Positions 9,355-18,466 of a stretch of 64,000 nt of DNA are shown here, in pieces (position 1 is the stretch's first letter; each line of letters opens with the position of its first letter). Under the pieces are notes generated by a model, which did not search any database, had not been told where the DNA came from, and saw only the letters and a program-made list of their open reading frames with translations. The stretch comes from a bacterium (GTDB taxonomy: Bacteria > SZUA-79 > Acidulodesulfobacterales > Acidulodesulfobacteraceae). The position numbers were made by a program, and so were the translations under genes. The stretch spans positions 26,454 to 90,453 of the forward strand of contig JAJYDX010000006.1 in NCBI GenBank assembly GCA_021777135.1, written 5' to 3'.

Positions 9355-9540
9355 ATTTCCCTCCTCCATAAATTAAGTTATTTTCTTTTATTTAAATTTT
9401 CCTGGAATGTTATAATTGAAAATAATGCCGTACAACCGGCTAAATTAACGGCTAATTCACTATGTCTTTCCTTTGGTGCAAATTTTATTTTGCTTGTATG
9501 TGCGAATCTCCAATTTATTCAAATATTCTTGTATTTTATT

Positions 9541-10548
9541 TTAGCTAAATATATCTTCTACATTTCCTGATTTCTTAATAATTCTCAATATGCAACTAAC
9601 TGAAAGATTAGGATGGGTTTCTTTTTCTGCTTGAAATTCCCGCTTTAACTTATCAATAGATAAAATAGTGTCATTCTTCTTTTTACTATGATAATCAAGT
9701 TTATTCCTGATTAACCATATCAAGTCTTCGGTATTTAACTTTGGATATTTAGATTTTAATATCTTAAAATTTACATTAAAAGAATAAAAATACGAAGTGA
9801 TAGAATAAATTCTAGTAAATCCATATATAAAGGAAGCCAATCCAATGATCAGCGCAAATAGATAAATCTCTATTGCAAATCCCCAAAGTGATTTATTATG
9901 ATGCAATATATATTTATTTGTATAATCATAAACATTATCAGCGTTTGGAAATATAAGTCCAAATAAAATATCAAATATATAAGCACCTACAAATATTATT
10001 AAATGATGTATAATTTCCTTTAATTCTTTTAATAATTCTTTCTTATCATATAATACACCCCAATCATCCACCGGTTTATATTGCTCGTTTATATTTATAA
10101 TACCCTGTGGAATAAATCCTACAAATAATGCTCCAATTGTGGCTAAAGACATCAATATGGTTCTGATTGTTGAAAAAGTAATAGATTTAGAAATAGGTGT
10201 AAGGAATATGTAAAATATATATGTAATAATTATTATTCCTACTATGGTTAAGCGCGGATTTGTTTTCCAAAGATTAGATAAGGTTTTCCATATTGCAACA
10301 ATAGAAATAATAAAAAATAAAGCAATAATATCTATATAAAGCCATAGTAATATCAATAGAATGAACTCAAAGTTTACTTTTAAACCAAAATGAATGAAAA
10401 TAACAGCTACTTCAATTAATAGTAAGACAAATGATATTAATATTATCTCTTTTATTCTTTTTTCTTTAAAAACCGCCCATAACCAACTTTTGCCAGCTTT
10501 TATTTTCTCGTAAAAATTGTAAATTGATTTAATTTTCATATGTTTCAT
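9541..10548 (-). CDS. Multi-pass membrane protein of unknown function
   Basis: 335 residues, start ATG 10548 with TAGGT about 6 nt upstream. About six hydrophobic helices are visible (about residues 34-54, 61-88, 98-118, 127-147, 190-210 and 225-250). A basic cytoplasmic-looking tail of about 75 residues follows (KKKNDTILSIDKLKREFQ). No family recognised. Very AT-rich, like the TIR genes to its right and unlike the GC-richer restriction genes, so it may belong to the same cargo. A membrane effector role is conceivable but not supported by any motif. Confidence 0.6.
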   Translation of the reverse strand: MKHMKIKSIYNFYEKIKAGKSWLWAVFKEKRIKEIILISFVLLLIEVAVIFIHFGLKVNFEFILLILLWLYIDIIALFFIISIVAIWKTLSNLWKTNPRLTIVGIIIITYIFYIFLTPISKSITFSTIRTILMSLATIGALFVGFIPQGIININEQYKPVDDWGVLYDKKELLKELKEIIHHLIIFVGAYIFDILFGLIFPNADNVYDYTNKYILHHNKSLWGFAIEIYLFALIIGLASFIYGFTRIYSITSYFYSFNVNFKILKSKYPKLNTEDLIWLIRNKLDYHSKKKNDTILSIDKLKREFQAEKETHPNLSVSCILRIIKKSGNVEDIFS

Positions 10549-11122
10549 ATGATTTACCTATTTTTTATTAAAAGATTATAATAATAATTCCATATTTAGA
10601 TATAAATTTAACATATTTTATAAAAAAATCAATAAATTTTTAAATATTCTCATAATAGTTGTGTTTTAATTTTTCGTAAATAAAAAATATTTAAAAAATA
10701 ATAATCCTTTAATTTAGCATTAGACATATAAAAAAACCTTCTAATATGTTATAATTATTGTGTCTTAAGACAATAAACAAACATAACAAGGAGGTTAATC
10801 GATAAGAAAAATTATATCATAATTAAAGGCGAAAGAAACACTTTTGCATTCGCAGGCCAAGGCCGCCTTATTGTTAAATTGCAAGTAAATTCACCCGGCA
10901 AGTTGCGTTTATTTTCACCCGCTCTTGGATTAATTTAAAAAACTAATCAAGATAAAAATAAATAATATGGATTCTCTTTTATATTTGGAGCAAAGAACTC
11001 TAATTGTGTTGGTGGATCTGAAAAATTTTGGAAAGATTGTTCCATGATATTAATAAATATAGCTTTAATTTAAGATTCTGGACGAGTGTTGCAAACTATT
11101 TGCAACGATTTTATAAAACTAT
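10549..11122. other. Intergenic region with promoter, palindromic operator and start-less small frame
   Basis: On the plus strand TATAAT (10750-10755) is followed by the perfect palindrome TGTCTTAAGACA (10761-10772) and a full Shine-Dalgarno AAGGAGG (10788-10794). The next open frame, 10798-10938, lacks ATG/GTG/TTG; its first codon after the SD is TTA then ATC, and it would encode about 46 residues. On the minus strand 10947-11045 encodes a 32-residue ATG-started peptide without an SD. GTTGCAAA-CTA-TTTGCAAC (11088-11106) is a perfect hairpin just beyond the end of the TIR operon. These may be remnants of a small gene or RNA. Confidence 0.4.
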
Positions 11123-12442
11123 TTAAATAACTGGAAGTTTGCCTTCAATTAAATCATTAGCAAATTCTTTCATTTTTCTACAATCTTCTTTTATATATTC
11201 CCATTCATCTACCTCTTTTTTAACCTCGAATTGATTACTAGCATAATCATCTGGATACCATATATTGTGCCTCTCTTTTGTAATGATATCAACCGGAAGA
11301 CGGGTTGCTTCCCTAAATTGCTTAATACTATCATCCGACAACTCATACCCCCAAAAGGGAATCCTAGCTGCTTCACAAAAACAAATTAACTCCTTAAGCT
11401 CGCTTCTACATTTATGATAATTCCATCTTTCTATCTCCAATACTTCATACGTATAATATTCGACACCTTCAATAGTTTTATTTCTAAATTTAATTATCAC
11501 GCCTATGGGCTCTTCTCGCCATTTACCACGGTCATTATCTAACTTAGCTTGTTCAAAATCAGCACTCATTCGTCTTATAAACATTACCTCTGTATGTAAA
11601 TTATCTTTATAATTATATTTAAAAAGCTTTCTTCCAATATTATGAATATTTTTATACCAACGAACTTCTAAACCAAATGTATAGCAGAAATCACTTTTAA
11701 AAGATAGCCATTCATATGTTACACGGAAAGTTTCAGCCAATGTTCTTAGTAAGTTATAATCTATATTATCTATAAATTCTTTACTATCAAATAATGAAGA
11801 AATTTTAAAATTTTCTTGCCCTATAAAACTGCCCATATTAAATAAATCTATCCCATGCGATTGGAATAAGTTTATAATTCTTGCTTTAATACCGTCAATA
11901 TAATGTTTTAAAGTTTCCATTTTAATAGCATCCTTTTCAATTTCTATATTGCCTTTGCTATAATTTTTCTGATTATTTTTACTATCATGTAAAGATTTTT
12001 TAATTTTAAAAATTGTATTAGGCAAATCTTTATTGTCTCTTGAATCTAAATTTGAACGAATATTTGATAAAAATTTGAATTTTTTATTAGAAATTAATTC
12101 CTTATTGGATATATCATATGGAATTATAAAAATTTTGAAATTTTCATCATTAAGACTTTGTTCGTAAGCTAATTCAGCCTCCATTTTAATCCATTCCCTT
12201 CTGCAATTAAGATAATTAGGAGTGATTAACAATATAGCAGAATTAGATTCTTTTAATAATCCAAAGTTTATCTTTGTTATAATATTATCTCCATAGTTAA
12301 TTCGGTCTTCATCACGCCAAATATCTAAACTAGGCTCGCCATACCCGCTTGACGTTAGTTCTTTATAGATACGTTCAACAAGGCGGAAATCCTCATTTAC
12401 ATAAGATATAAAAGAATCAAATTTTTTTATACTTTCATTCAT
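11123..12442 (-). CDS. TIR-domain protein with unknown C-terminal region
   Basis: 439 residues. The N-terminal TIR domain (about 8-145) shows FDSFISYVNEDFRLVERIY, an acidic WRDEDRINYGD segment, AILLITPNYL and the helix REWIKMEAELAY, which carries the expected catalytic glutamate for NAD+ cleavage. A helical, weakly HTH-like stretch follows (about 175-245, LLRTLAETFRVTYEWLSF). The remaining 190 residues (RWYKNIHNIGRKLF, EVLEIERWNY, GYELSDDSIKQF) match nothing I recognise. It overlaps the upstream TIR-SLOG gene by 8 nt, so translation is probably coupled. Last gene of the four-gene TIR operon; plausibly an extra signal producer, sensor or effector. Confidence 0.7.
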   Translation of the reverse strand: MNESIKKFDSFISYVNEDFRLVERIYKELTSSGYGEPSLDIWRDEDRINYGDNIITKINFGLLKESNSAILLITPNYLNCRREWIKMEAELAYEQSLNDENFKIFIIPYDISNKELISNKKFKFLSNIRSNLDSRDNKDLPNTIFKIKKSLHDSKNNQKNYSKGNIEIEKDAIKMETLKHYIDGIKARIINLFQSHGIDLFNMGSFIGQENFKISSLFDSKEFIDNIDYNLLRTLAETFRVTYEWLSFKSDFCYTFGLEVRWYKNIHNIGRKLFKYNYKDNLHTEVMFIRRMSADFEQAKLDNDRGKWREEPIGVIIKFRNKTIEGVEYYTYEVLEIERWNYHKCRSELKELICFCEAARIPFWGYELSDDSIKQFREATRLPVDIITKERHNIWYPDDYASNQFEVKKEVDEWEYIKEDCRKMKEFANDLIEGKLPVI

Positions 12443-14468
12443 ATATTTTTTTTAATCCTTTTAGTATAAGATAAATCGCTTCATCCATAAAAGGAGTTAC
12501 AAAAAGTCTACGATTATCTTTATCATTAAGCCCGTTATTTAATAATTTAGATATACTTAAAGATTTAAAAGTATTTATTGCATTACCATACTCATCAGCG
12601 TAATTATATTTCCTTGAAGAAGCATAGTCTAGCAAGTCTTTATACCCTTTATTGTTATAGACTTGCCATTCAACGGTAAGTTCTTCAGGCGTCCCCTTAC
12701 TAGTTATTAAATCGCAAACCTTCGAAGTTATTCCTCCAAAACCACCTAATAAAAATAATGGTTTCCTTTTTTCTACCGCTATAATGATTTCCTCCAAAAC
12801 ACCCGGCATTTTTCCTTTATACCCGCTACTTGTTCCTCCAGCAGATATTCTAACATCACAGTTTTCAATCATTTCTTTTCTCATTTCGGATAAACATCTT
12901 GTCCAAACAAAAATATTCTCTTTTCCAATAGGGCCTAAAAATGCTTTATCATTTGCAATAAGGCCTTTAACATCGCCAGGACATTTAACCTCTTTCATTT
13001 CTGCCACATTATTATATCTAGCTTTCCAGTTAATAATTTCAGGGGTGTCCCCTAAATATATTGGCCAGGAAATATAATTTTCTATATGAATATTTTCAGA
13101 AATAAGTCTCGCTTGTAATATCTGAGCCTCTTCAAATAAAAATTCGGTAAAACCATTTTTTCTTAGATCGCCTCCGTAGATTAATATTCCATGCCTTGCA
13201 AGTATATGCCTTGCTATATCTTGAGAAAGAATGGTAAGGTACGGCTCATCTTGTCCAATTTCTATTAATTCATTTGGTAAAGGATTAGAAATAGAAATAC
13301 CTACCCTTTTTCCGGTTAAATTTAAACCACCTAGTGATAATGGAGTTTCAATTATGCAACCCTTGTTTTTCAAAAAGGATAATTCCTCTGAATAAAGCGG
13401 GGGTTCCGGATAAACTATCGGCTTTAACTTGCATTCTTCAAAAACTTTATCGGTCTTGGTATTGAATATTTTCTCTAAATCTGACATTTCTGGGGGTCTT
13501 GAAAGTATTTGGGCGTCATTAGGAATCCATTTTATCCTCCTATATTCTTTTAACAAAAACTCAGAGTAAAAAAACCTTATAGTTTCAAGCAACGCTAATC
13601 TTAAAACGCGTAATAAATCCTTTTTACTTACTATGTAGTCGCAATCTAAACCCACATGTACCCCTGGAATATTAGCCGCGAAAGGAAACCTGCGATCCTC
13701 AAACTCCTCAAGACAGTCAACGGCTATCATAGGGCATTCAAGCTCTTTTGCGCATAATATTTCCTTTTGACACCAATACCGCGAAGAATAAATGTCAGAA
13801 TGGATAGCAATGAGTGTTGAATCTTTGATATTATCTTCAATTTCCTTGTTAAATTGATAACCTGGCGCAATATCGGTAGCATCAAAGAAGTTGTTCATTA
13901 CGGATTTATCGATGAATTCTTTCAGCGCTTCGGCAACTTTTATCCCCTGCTTTCCATCTTTTGCGTGACTTAAGAATATTTTCAAAGCAGTTTGTTTTCC
14001 TGTTTTATTTTCTTTAAAATCTTTATTTAAAGCATATCTGTAAATTTCATGCGCAATAGAAATAAATAAATAATCTTCTAAATAACACTGTTCAAAATTA
14101 TATGCCCTAATAAAATTTAGTTGCTTAATAGAACTTAAATTAAATGCCGTTTTGTCCAAAGCTATTGGGATTAATCTGCACTTTTCGTTATTAGGTAAAT
14201 CCTTTATATAGTTGGCCCATTCTTTATCAGCTAATATGTTTTCTCCAATAAAGGAGAAGATTATGGTTTTTTCACTTATTAACTCAATTTGGTCAGGTAC
14301 TTTATTATTAATTGAAGTCCTATAAAAAATAGGAAGGTTCATGGAGCGTGAAAATGGCTTGGATGAGTCTCTTTGTAATAATTTACTGCAAAAATCTACT
14401 AAAGGCTTAACTTTATCTAAATCAGCTGGATGCCATATAAAGTATATTGATAATGGAGGCTTATACAT
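12435..14468 (-). CDS. TIR-TIR-SLOG fusion protein, Thoeris-like effector candidate
   Basis: About 677 residues from ATG 14468; an upstream TTG at 14489 is less likely. Three parts are visible. A TIR-like domain (about 7-150, LSIYFIWHPADLDKVKPLV) appears to lack the catalytic Glu. A second TIR (about 160-300) has ALKIFLSHAKDGKQG, FFDATDIAPG and YWCQKEILCAKEL, with the Glu. A C-terminal SLOG-type Rossmann domain (about 380-677) has GKRVGISISNP, ARHGILIYGGDLRKNGF, ISAGGTSSGYKG and PLFLLGGFGG. In type I Thoeris the ThsA protein pairs SIR2 with SLOG, and SLOG senses the cyclic ADP-ribose isomer made by TIR protein ThsB. Here TIR takes the SIR2 position. It sits between two ThsB-like genes and another TIR gene. 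Role inferred. Confidence 0.75.
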   Translation of the reverse strand: MYKPPLSIYFIWHPADLDKVKPLVDFCSKLLQRDSSKPFSRSMNLPIFYRTSINNKVPDQIELISEKTIIFSFIGENILADKEWANYIKDLPNNEKCRLIPIALDKTAFNLSSIKQLNFIRAYNFEQCYLEDYLFISIAHEIYRYALNKDFKENKTGKQTALKIFLSHAKDGKQGIKVAEALKEFIDKSVMNNFFDATDIAPGYQFNKEIEDNIKDSTLIAIHSDIYSSRYWCQKEILCAKELECPMIAVDCLEEFEDRRFPFAANIPGVHVGLDCDYIVSKKDLLRVLRLALLETIRFFYSEFLLKEYRRIKWIPNDAQILSRPPEMSDLEKIFNTKTDKVFEECKLKPIVYPEPPLYSEELSFLKNKGCIIETPLSLGGLNLTGKRVGISISNPLPNELIEIGQDEPYLTILSQDIARHILARHGILIYGGDLRKNGFTEFLFEEAQILQARLISENIHIENYISWPIYLGDTPEIINWKARYNNVAEMKEVKCPGDVKGLIANDKAFLGPIGKENIFVWTRCLSEMRKEMIENCDVRISAGGTSSGYKGKMPGVLEEIIIAVEKRKPLFLLGGFGGITSKVCDLITSKGTPEELTVEWQVYNNKGYKDLLDYASSRKYNYADEYGNAINTFKSLSISKLLNNGLNDKDNRRLFVTPFMDEAIYLILKGLKKIYE

Positions 14469-14513
14469 ATTTCTACAAATAAAAACCAAATATTTTATTA
14501 TATTTAATTAATT

Positions 14514-15053
14514 TTATGGCTGCCATTGCTCACCGGAACGATTGTTAATAAACGAAGGGTAAGAATTGTCCGGCTCTATTTTATTTCTGTTATTAAAAGC
14601 CTCATCAATCCGATTTTGCAGCTCAGTTTTATTTTCTGTCCAATTATATATCTTCGCAAAATTACGTTGGATGTTATAATAAAGCCTAGGAGGTATAGTA
14701 TAAGGATCATAATGTTTAATATCGCTTCTTGGATATGTTGGTAAAATGATTCCAAGAAGTCCAGATCTTGGGTTTAAACTGGTATTCCTAATACTTGAAC
14801 CTATTTCCCAATCAACATGTTTGCGTTGCCATGTTTGTGCGCCAATTAATACAACAGTAACGGTAGAGTCTCTAAGGTATTCATCTCTTATTTTTTGTCT
14901 AATAGTTTCAACTGACAGTCTGGGATCTATATCACCTATCTCAACAGACCTGGGAATAACAATGCCATCCGTTAGTTTATCAAACTCGTCACGATAATAC
15001 TCATCATTGTTATGATGATAGCTTACAAACACTTTGTGGTGAGTATTATTCAT
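14514..15053 (-). CDS. ThsB-like TIR protein (MTH538/DUF1863 type)
   Basis: 179 residues from ATG 15053, chosen because GGAGGAG lies 6 nt upstream; an upstream in-frame ATG at 15125 has only a weak SD. The domain opens KVFVSYHHNNDEYYRDEF, continues through DSTVTVVLIGAQTWQRKHVDWEI and on to GLLGIILPTYPRS and YNIQRNFAKIYNWTE. The Glu in VDWEI aligns with the catalytic Glu of Thoeris ThsB. The expected activity is cleavage of NAD+ into a cyclic signal on phage infection. It lies 45 nt upstream of the TIR-SLOG gene in one operon. Confidence 0.8.
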   Translation of the reverse strand: MNNTHHKVFVSYHHNNDEYYRDEFDKLTDGIVIPRSVEIGDIDPRLSVETIRQKIRDEYLRDSTVTVVLIGAQTWQRKHVDWEIGSSIRNTSLNPRSGLLGIILPTYPRSDIKHYDPYTIPPRLYYNIQRNFAKIYNWTENKTELQNRIDEAFNNRNKIEPDNSYPSFINNRSGEQWQP

Positions 15054-15185
15054 AAATAACTCCTCCAATCTGATACCCATGCCAAAATATGGCAAATCAT
15101 TATTGAATAAATCTCTTAAGTCCATTTTTACTCTTTTTACGTTGTAATTTATTCATTAGCATAGATAAACGGATTCAAAATTATA

Positions 15186-15728
15186 CTAACAGCTTCTATT
15201 GTATTTAAATTGCGTGCGAGAATTATCTATGGAATCGGCTTTTTTTATTCTGTTTTGAAAAGCCTCCTCGACCCATTTTTTTATCTTGTTCTTTTCTTCT
15301 GTCCAAGGATATAATTGAGCATAATCTGTATCAATATTATCTACCAACCTTAGAGGAACAATATCGGAATCAACTTCAATTTTTTTGAAATCAGGATGGT
15401 TAGGCAAACAGATTCCCAATAAACCTGAGTAGCCACCAATCTTTTTATTTAAAGCTGCCGATATTTCCCAGTCCACATGCTTTCTACTCCAAGTATGAGG
15501 GCCGACCAAAACAACCAAAACCGATGAATCCTCAATATAATTCAATTGAATTAATCTTTTTATATATTCATTGCTATTGTCGATATCTATATCTCCTTTC
15601 TGAACAGACTTAGGTATAAATAAATCTTTAAATAATTTTTCAAATTTGTTTTTATACAATTCATCTCCTTTGCATTCTTTATTTCCATGAAAATAACTAA
15701 TAAAGACTTTATGTTTTTGATTATTCAT
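15186..15728 (-). CDS. ThsB-like TIR protein, second paralogue
   Basis: 180 residues from ATG 15728 (GGAGGGG 5 nt upstream; in-frame start at 15755 rejected). Same architecture as its neighbour at 14514-15053: KVFISYFHGNKECKGDELY, DSSVLVVLVGPHTWSRKHVDWEI, GLLGICLPNHP, and DNIDTDYAQLYPWTE, with the catalytic Glu retained. Thoeris loci often carry several diverged ThsB copies that respond to different phages. It is the first gene of the operon; no obvious -35/-10 pair was identified in the short gap to the restriction genes. Confidence 0.8.
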   Translation of the reverse strand: MNNQKHKVFISYFHGNKECKGDELYKNKFEKLFKDLFIPKSVQKGDIDIDNSNEYIKRLIQLNYIEDSSVLVVLVGPHTWSRKHVDWEISAALNKKIGGYSGLLGICLPNHPDFKKIEVDSDIVPLRLVDNIDTDYAQLYPWTEEKNKIKKWVEEAFQNRIKKADSIDNSRTQFKYNRSC

Positions 15729-15791
15729 TACTACCCCTCCCTTTTTATTTCTCAATCTCTTGTAGTTATTTAAAAAAATAAATATGAAATA

Positions 15792-16712
15792 TTATTTCCC
15801 TATATAATCCAATATCCCCTTCTCCACCATATCCAAATTAAATACATACTCGTTATGGTCAAATGTTTCCCTTAACGGCCTCTCCGTGGTTTTCCAGCCG
15901 TAGCCGTCGGTAATCCATATAAACTTATATTTCCCGTCTAAAACGTCGTAGAGATTCCTGTATTCCCCGGCGGTAGATTTAAGCTTGGAACCGCCTCCGC
16001 CGTAAAAGTTGGTTTCAAAGATAATGAGTTCCCTGCCGTTATTAATAACGAAGTCGTATCTCCTGGAAGACTTATCGACCGGAACGTCTATATTCCATTT
16101 GTCTTTTATCTTCCCGGCATCGGCTTCCTTTATATATTCGAGGTTCTTCCTGTCGCAGAGGTCTTTAATGAAGAACTCGACAATGTTTTCCATGCTGTGG
16201 CCGCTTCTGTTTTTCCTTCCGTTGCTGTCAAGTCCGGCTTCCACGCCTATCATGTAATCAACGAGGTTTTTAATCTTTTTTGATACGATTAAATCTTTAA
16301 GGCCGGACTCCTTTATAAAATACAGGTATTTTTCTATGTCTTTACCGGTGGGTTTGGTAACGGTAAAGTCGTAGTCTTCATAGACGAACTTTTTATGCTT
16401 ATAATCAATAAGGATTTTGAATCTCAGGCTATTACTTCCGTCCCTTACTATGAGGGAGGGGATTGCTTTAATTACGGAGGGGTTTTCTTTTACGAGGTGC
16501 TTAAACTCCTTGTCGAAGTCTTCCTTGCCTATAAGGTAGTTTAAGCTATTTAAGGCTATTTCAATTTTTTTGGTATTCTTAATGACCTTATCCCAGTTCA
16601 CGAAATAAGACCACAGGAGTATGCTGGGCTTTAGGTTGTTAATAAAATATTTAAAAACGTCGTCTTCGGTATTACAGTTTAGAATTTTAGAATAAAAATC
16701 CAAATATTTCAT
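15792..16712 (-). CDS. DpnII/MboI-family type II restriction endonuclease
   Basis: 306 residues. Family hallmarks are GVEAGLDSNGRKNRSGHSME and the catalytic strand region RRYDFVINNGRELIIFETNF followed by YGGGGSKLKSTAGEY, then FIWITDGYGW. Known members cut GATC. It overlaps the methyltransferase gene by ATGA (16709-16712), an obligate operon. Base composition is clearly richer in G+C than the adjoining TIR genes, suggesting a separate origin. A Dam-like second methyltransferase, present in the classical DpnII operon, is absent here. Confidence 0.88.
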   Translation of the reverse strand: MKYLDFYSKILNCNTEDDVFKYFINNLKPSILLWSYFVNWDKVIKNTKKIEIALNSLNYLIGKEDFDKEFKHLVKENPSVIKAIPSLIVRDGSNSLRFKILIDYKHKKFVYEDYDFTVTKPTGKDIEKYLYFIKESGLKDLIVSKKIKNLVDYMIGVEAGLDSNGRKNRSGHSMENIVEFFIKDLCDRKNLEYIKEADAGKIKDKWNIDVPVDKSSRRYDFVINNGRELIIFETNFYGGGGSKLKSTAGEYRNLYDVLDGKYKFIWITDGYGWKTTERPLRETFDHNEYVFNLDMVEKGILDYIGK

Positions 16713-17527
16713 AACCGCGCATATGCCTCTTCGTTTTTAATATTAACCTTCATGTCCTCGAACCTCTTAACGGACAAATCAAGATATTTCTTTTCATTGT
16801 CTATACCTATGAAGTCCCTGTTAAAGAAAGAAGCGGCTATGCCGGTAGTGGAACTTCCGGTAAAGGGATCCAATATTAGGTCCCCTTCGTTGGTGCTTGC
16901 AAGGACAATTCTTTTTAAGAGGTCGAAGGGTTTTTGCGTTGGATGCTTGCCGAATTTCTTCTCTATGGGCTTAGGGGCGTTTATGGACCAGTAAGACCTC
17001 ATCTGCATACCGGGCTTCTTAAGGGAGTCTTCCGGCCACTCTCCGTTCTTCATGAGGTCGTAGTTGAAGGTATGTTTGCCTTTCTTGTCCTTCCTCGCCC
17101 ATATAAGGGTCTCGTGGCTTGCGGTAAAGAAGCGGCAGCTTAGGTTGGGAGGGGCGTTGGGCTTAAGCCAGGCTACGTCGTTAAGGAGATGGTAATCGTT
17201 AAGTTCTAAGGCGTAGCCGCACTGGTATATGGAATGATACGTCCCGCTTATCCATATTGTGCCGTTGGGCTTTAATATCCTCCTGCATGCCTTAATCCAC
17301 TGCATATGGAACTCGAAGTTCTTCTTGACCCCGCTGCTTAAGTCCCAGTCGCCTTTCTTAACGCTTACCCTTTTTCCGCTGTGGCAGGAAAAGGAGCCGC
17401 TCGAAAGAAAATATGGAGGGTCTGCGAAAACCATGTCCACGGAGTTTTCGGGGAGTTCTTCCAGAAGGGAAAGGGAGTCTCCGAGGTAGAGGGAAAAGCC
17501 GGGTTTTGAGTAGTACGATCGGGTCAT
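16709..17527 (-). CDS. DpnA-like N6-adenine DNA methyltransferase
   Basis: 272 residues. The catalytic motif is DPPYFLS (about 36-42), and the AdoMet motif FTGSSTTGIAA lies near the C-terminus, the beta-class order. The block KPNAPPNLSCRFFTASHETLIWA is characteristic of DpnA-type enzymes that methylate GATC, including single strands. It precedes and overlaps the endonuclease gene. It presumably protects host DNA alone or with a chromosomal Dam. Confidence 0.88.
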   Translation of the reverse strand: MTRSYYSKPGFSLYLGDSLSLLEELPENSVDMVFADPPYFLSSGSFSCHSGKRVSVKKGDWDLSSGVKKNFEFHMQWIKACRRILKPNGTIWISGTYHSIYQCGYALELNDYHLLNDVAWLKPNAPPNLSCRFFTASHETLIWARKDKKGKHTFNYDLMKNGEWPEDSLKKPGMQMRSYWSINAPKPIEKKFGKHPTQKPFDLLKRIVLASTNEGDLILDPFTGSSTTGIAASFFNRDFIGIDNEKKYLDLSVKRFEDMKVNIKNEEAYARL

Positions 17528-17869
17528 GGTTTATATTATATTAAAGTATTATATACGCATTATAATTATTTATGGACAAGTTCAATAGAAGTAGCTAATT
17601 TTATTAAAATACAATGAGGGATTATTTTCAAGTATTTTTATTATCATTCTAATTTATCATCCAAATCATTAAGGCTATAAATTCCTTGACACAAAATTAC
17701 GGAAGGCTTAAAATAAATTTAATCCAAACCCACTGAAAGACACGGTCGTCCCGTCCTGGAGGAAGAGACAACGGGAACCGGAGGCGAGTCCGATGGACTT
17801 GCCTTGCGTAAATATATATCTTTATCTCTTCCACTAAATAAGCTATTTACATAATCGGATATAAACCTC
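17528..17869. other. Intergenic region with two stable hairpins
   Basis: No gene. GGCGAGTCC-GAT-GGACTTGCC (about 17782-17802) is a 9-bp hairpin with one G-T pair. Just upstream CCCGT...ACGGG, flanked by GGT...ACC, closes a second structure (about 17742-17780). Together they form a GC-rich block before the acetyltransferase gene. It could be a leader RNA or a relic; it matches no riboswitch consensus I know. Confidence 0.35.
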
Positions 17870-18445
17870 ATGGATAGCGATAAGCAATCTAAAATTAAAC
17901 GCGTACAAATTCCCAGCCCCGAATGGGACAGGGAGTTTAATGCCGTAAAGCGCGCCATGAGGCTTACGGCAGAACTGAACAGGCTTTCGTTCGACGATGC
18001 TGAAAAGATAAGGGAAATATTCTGCGATTTAACGGGGCAAAAAGTGGATGGGTCTTTTTACCTTATTCCCCCTTTCTATACGGCAAACGGCCGGGAGATA
18101 AGGGTAGGCCGCAAGGTTTCCATAAACCAGTGCTGCACTATATACGACATGGGAGGGGTGGAAATCGCCGATGAAGTAATGATTGGGCCTAACGTGAATA
18201 TTATTACCACAAGCCATCCTATGGAGCCGTCCAAAAGACGAGCTTACATTGAAGGTAAGCCGATAGTAATCGAAAGGAACGTCTGGATTGCTACTGGCGC
18301 CACCATACTGGGCGGAGTTACGATCGGAGAAAATTCGGTTGTCGGAGCTGGTACGGTAGTTACTAAGGACGTTCCGCCTAATAGCTTCATGGCGGGTAAT
18401 CCGGCCAGGGTCATTCGTTCTTTTGGGGAAAAGAAAAGAAATTAA
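17870..18445 (+). CDS. Hexapeptide-repeat O-acetyltransferase (LacA/Maa/NodL type)
   Basis: 191 residues. Left-handed beta-helix repeats run from about residue 85 to 180 (IRVGRKVSINQCCTIYDMGG, VEIADEVMIGPNVNIITTSHP, IERNVWIATGATILGGVTIG, ENSVVGAGTVVTKDVP), ending FMAGNPARVIRSF. The catalytic His is in TTSHP. Such enzymes move acetyl from acetyl-CoA to sugars. ATG 17870 has only a weak SD. It is isolated among decayed genes in element A; the substrate is unknown. Confidence 0.88.
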   Translation: MDSDKQSKIKRVQIPSPEWDREFNAVKRAMRLTAELNRLSFDDAEKIREIFCDLTGQKVDGSFYLIPPFYTANGREIRVGRKVSINQCCTIYDMGGVEIADEVMIGPNVNIITTSHPMEPSKRRAYIEGKPIVIERNVWIATGATILGGVTIGENSVVGAGTVVTKDVPPNSFMAGNPARVIRSFGEKKRN

Positions 18446-18466
18446 TTGCAAATACGACTGATTAAG

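Noticed and set aside
15792..17527. GATC avoidance as support for the restriction system
   Set aside because: Could not be counted reliably by eye, so not used.
17719..17958. 79-codon minus-strand frame
   Set aside because: Antisense to the acetyltransferase start and the hairpin leader; no protein features.
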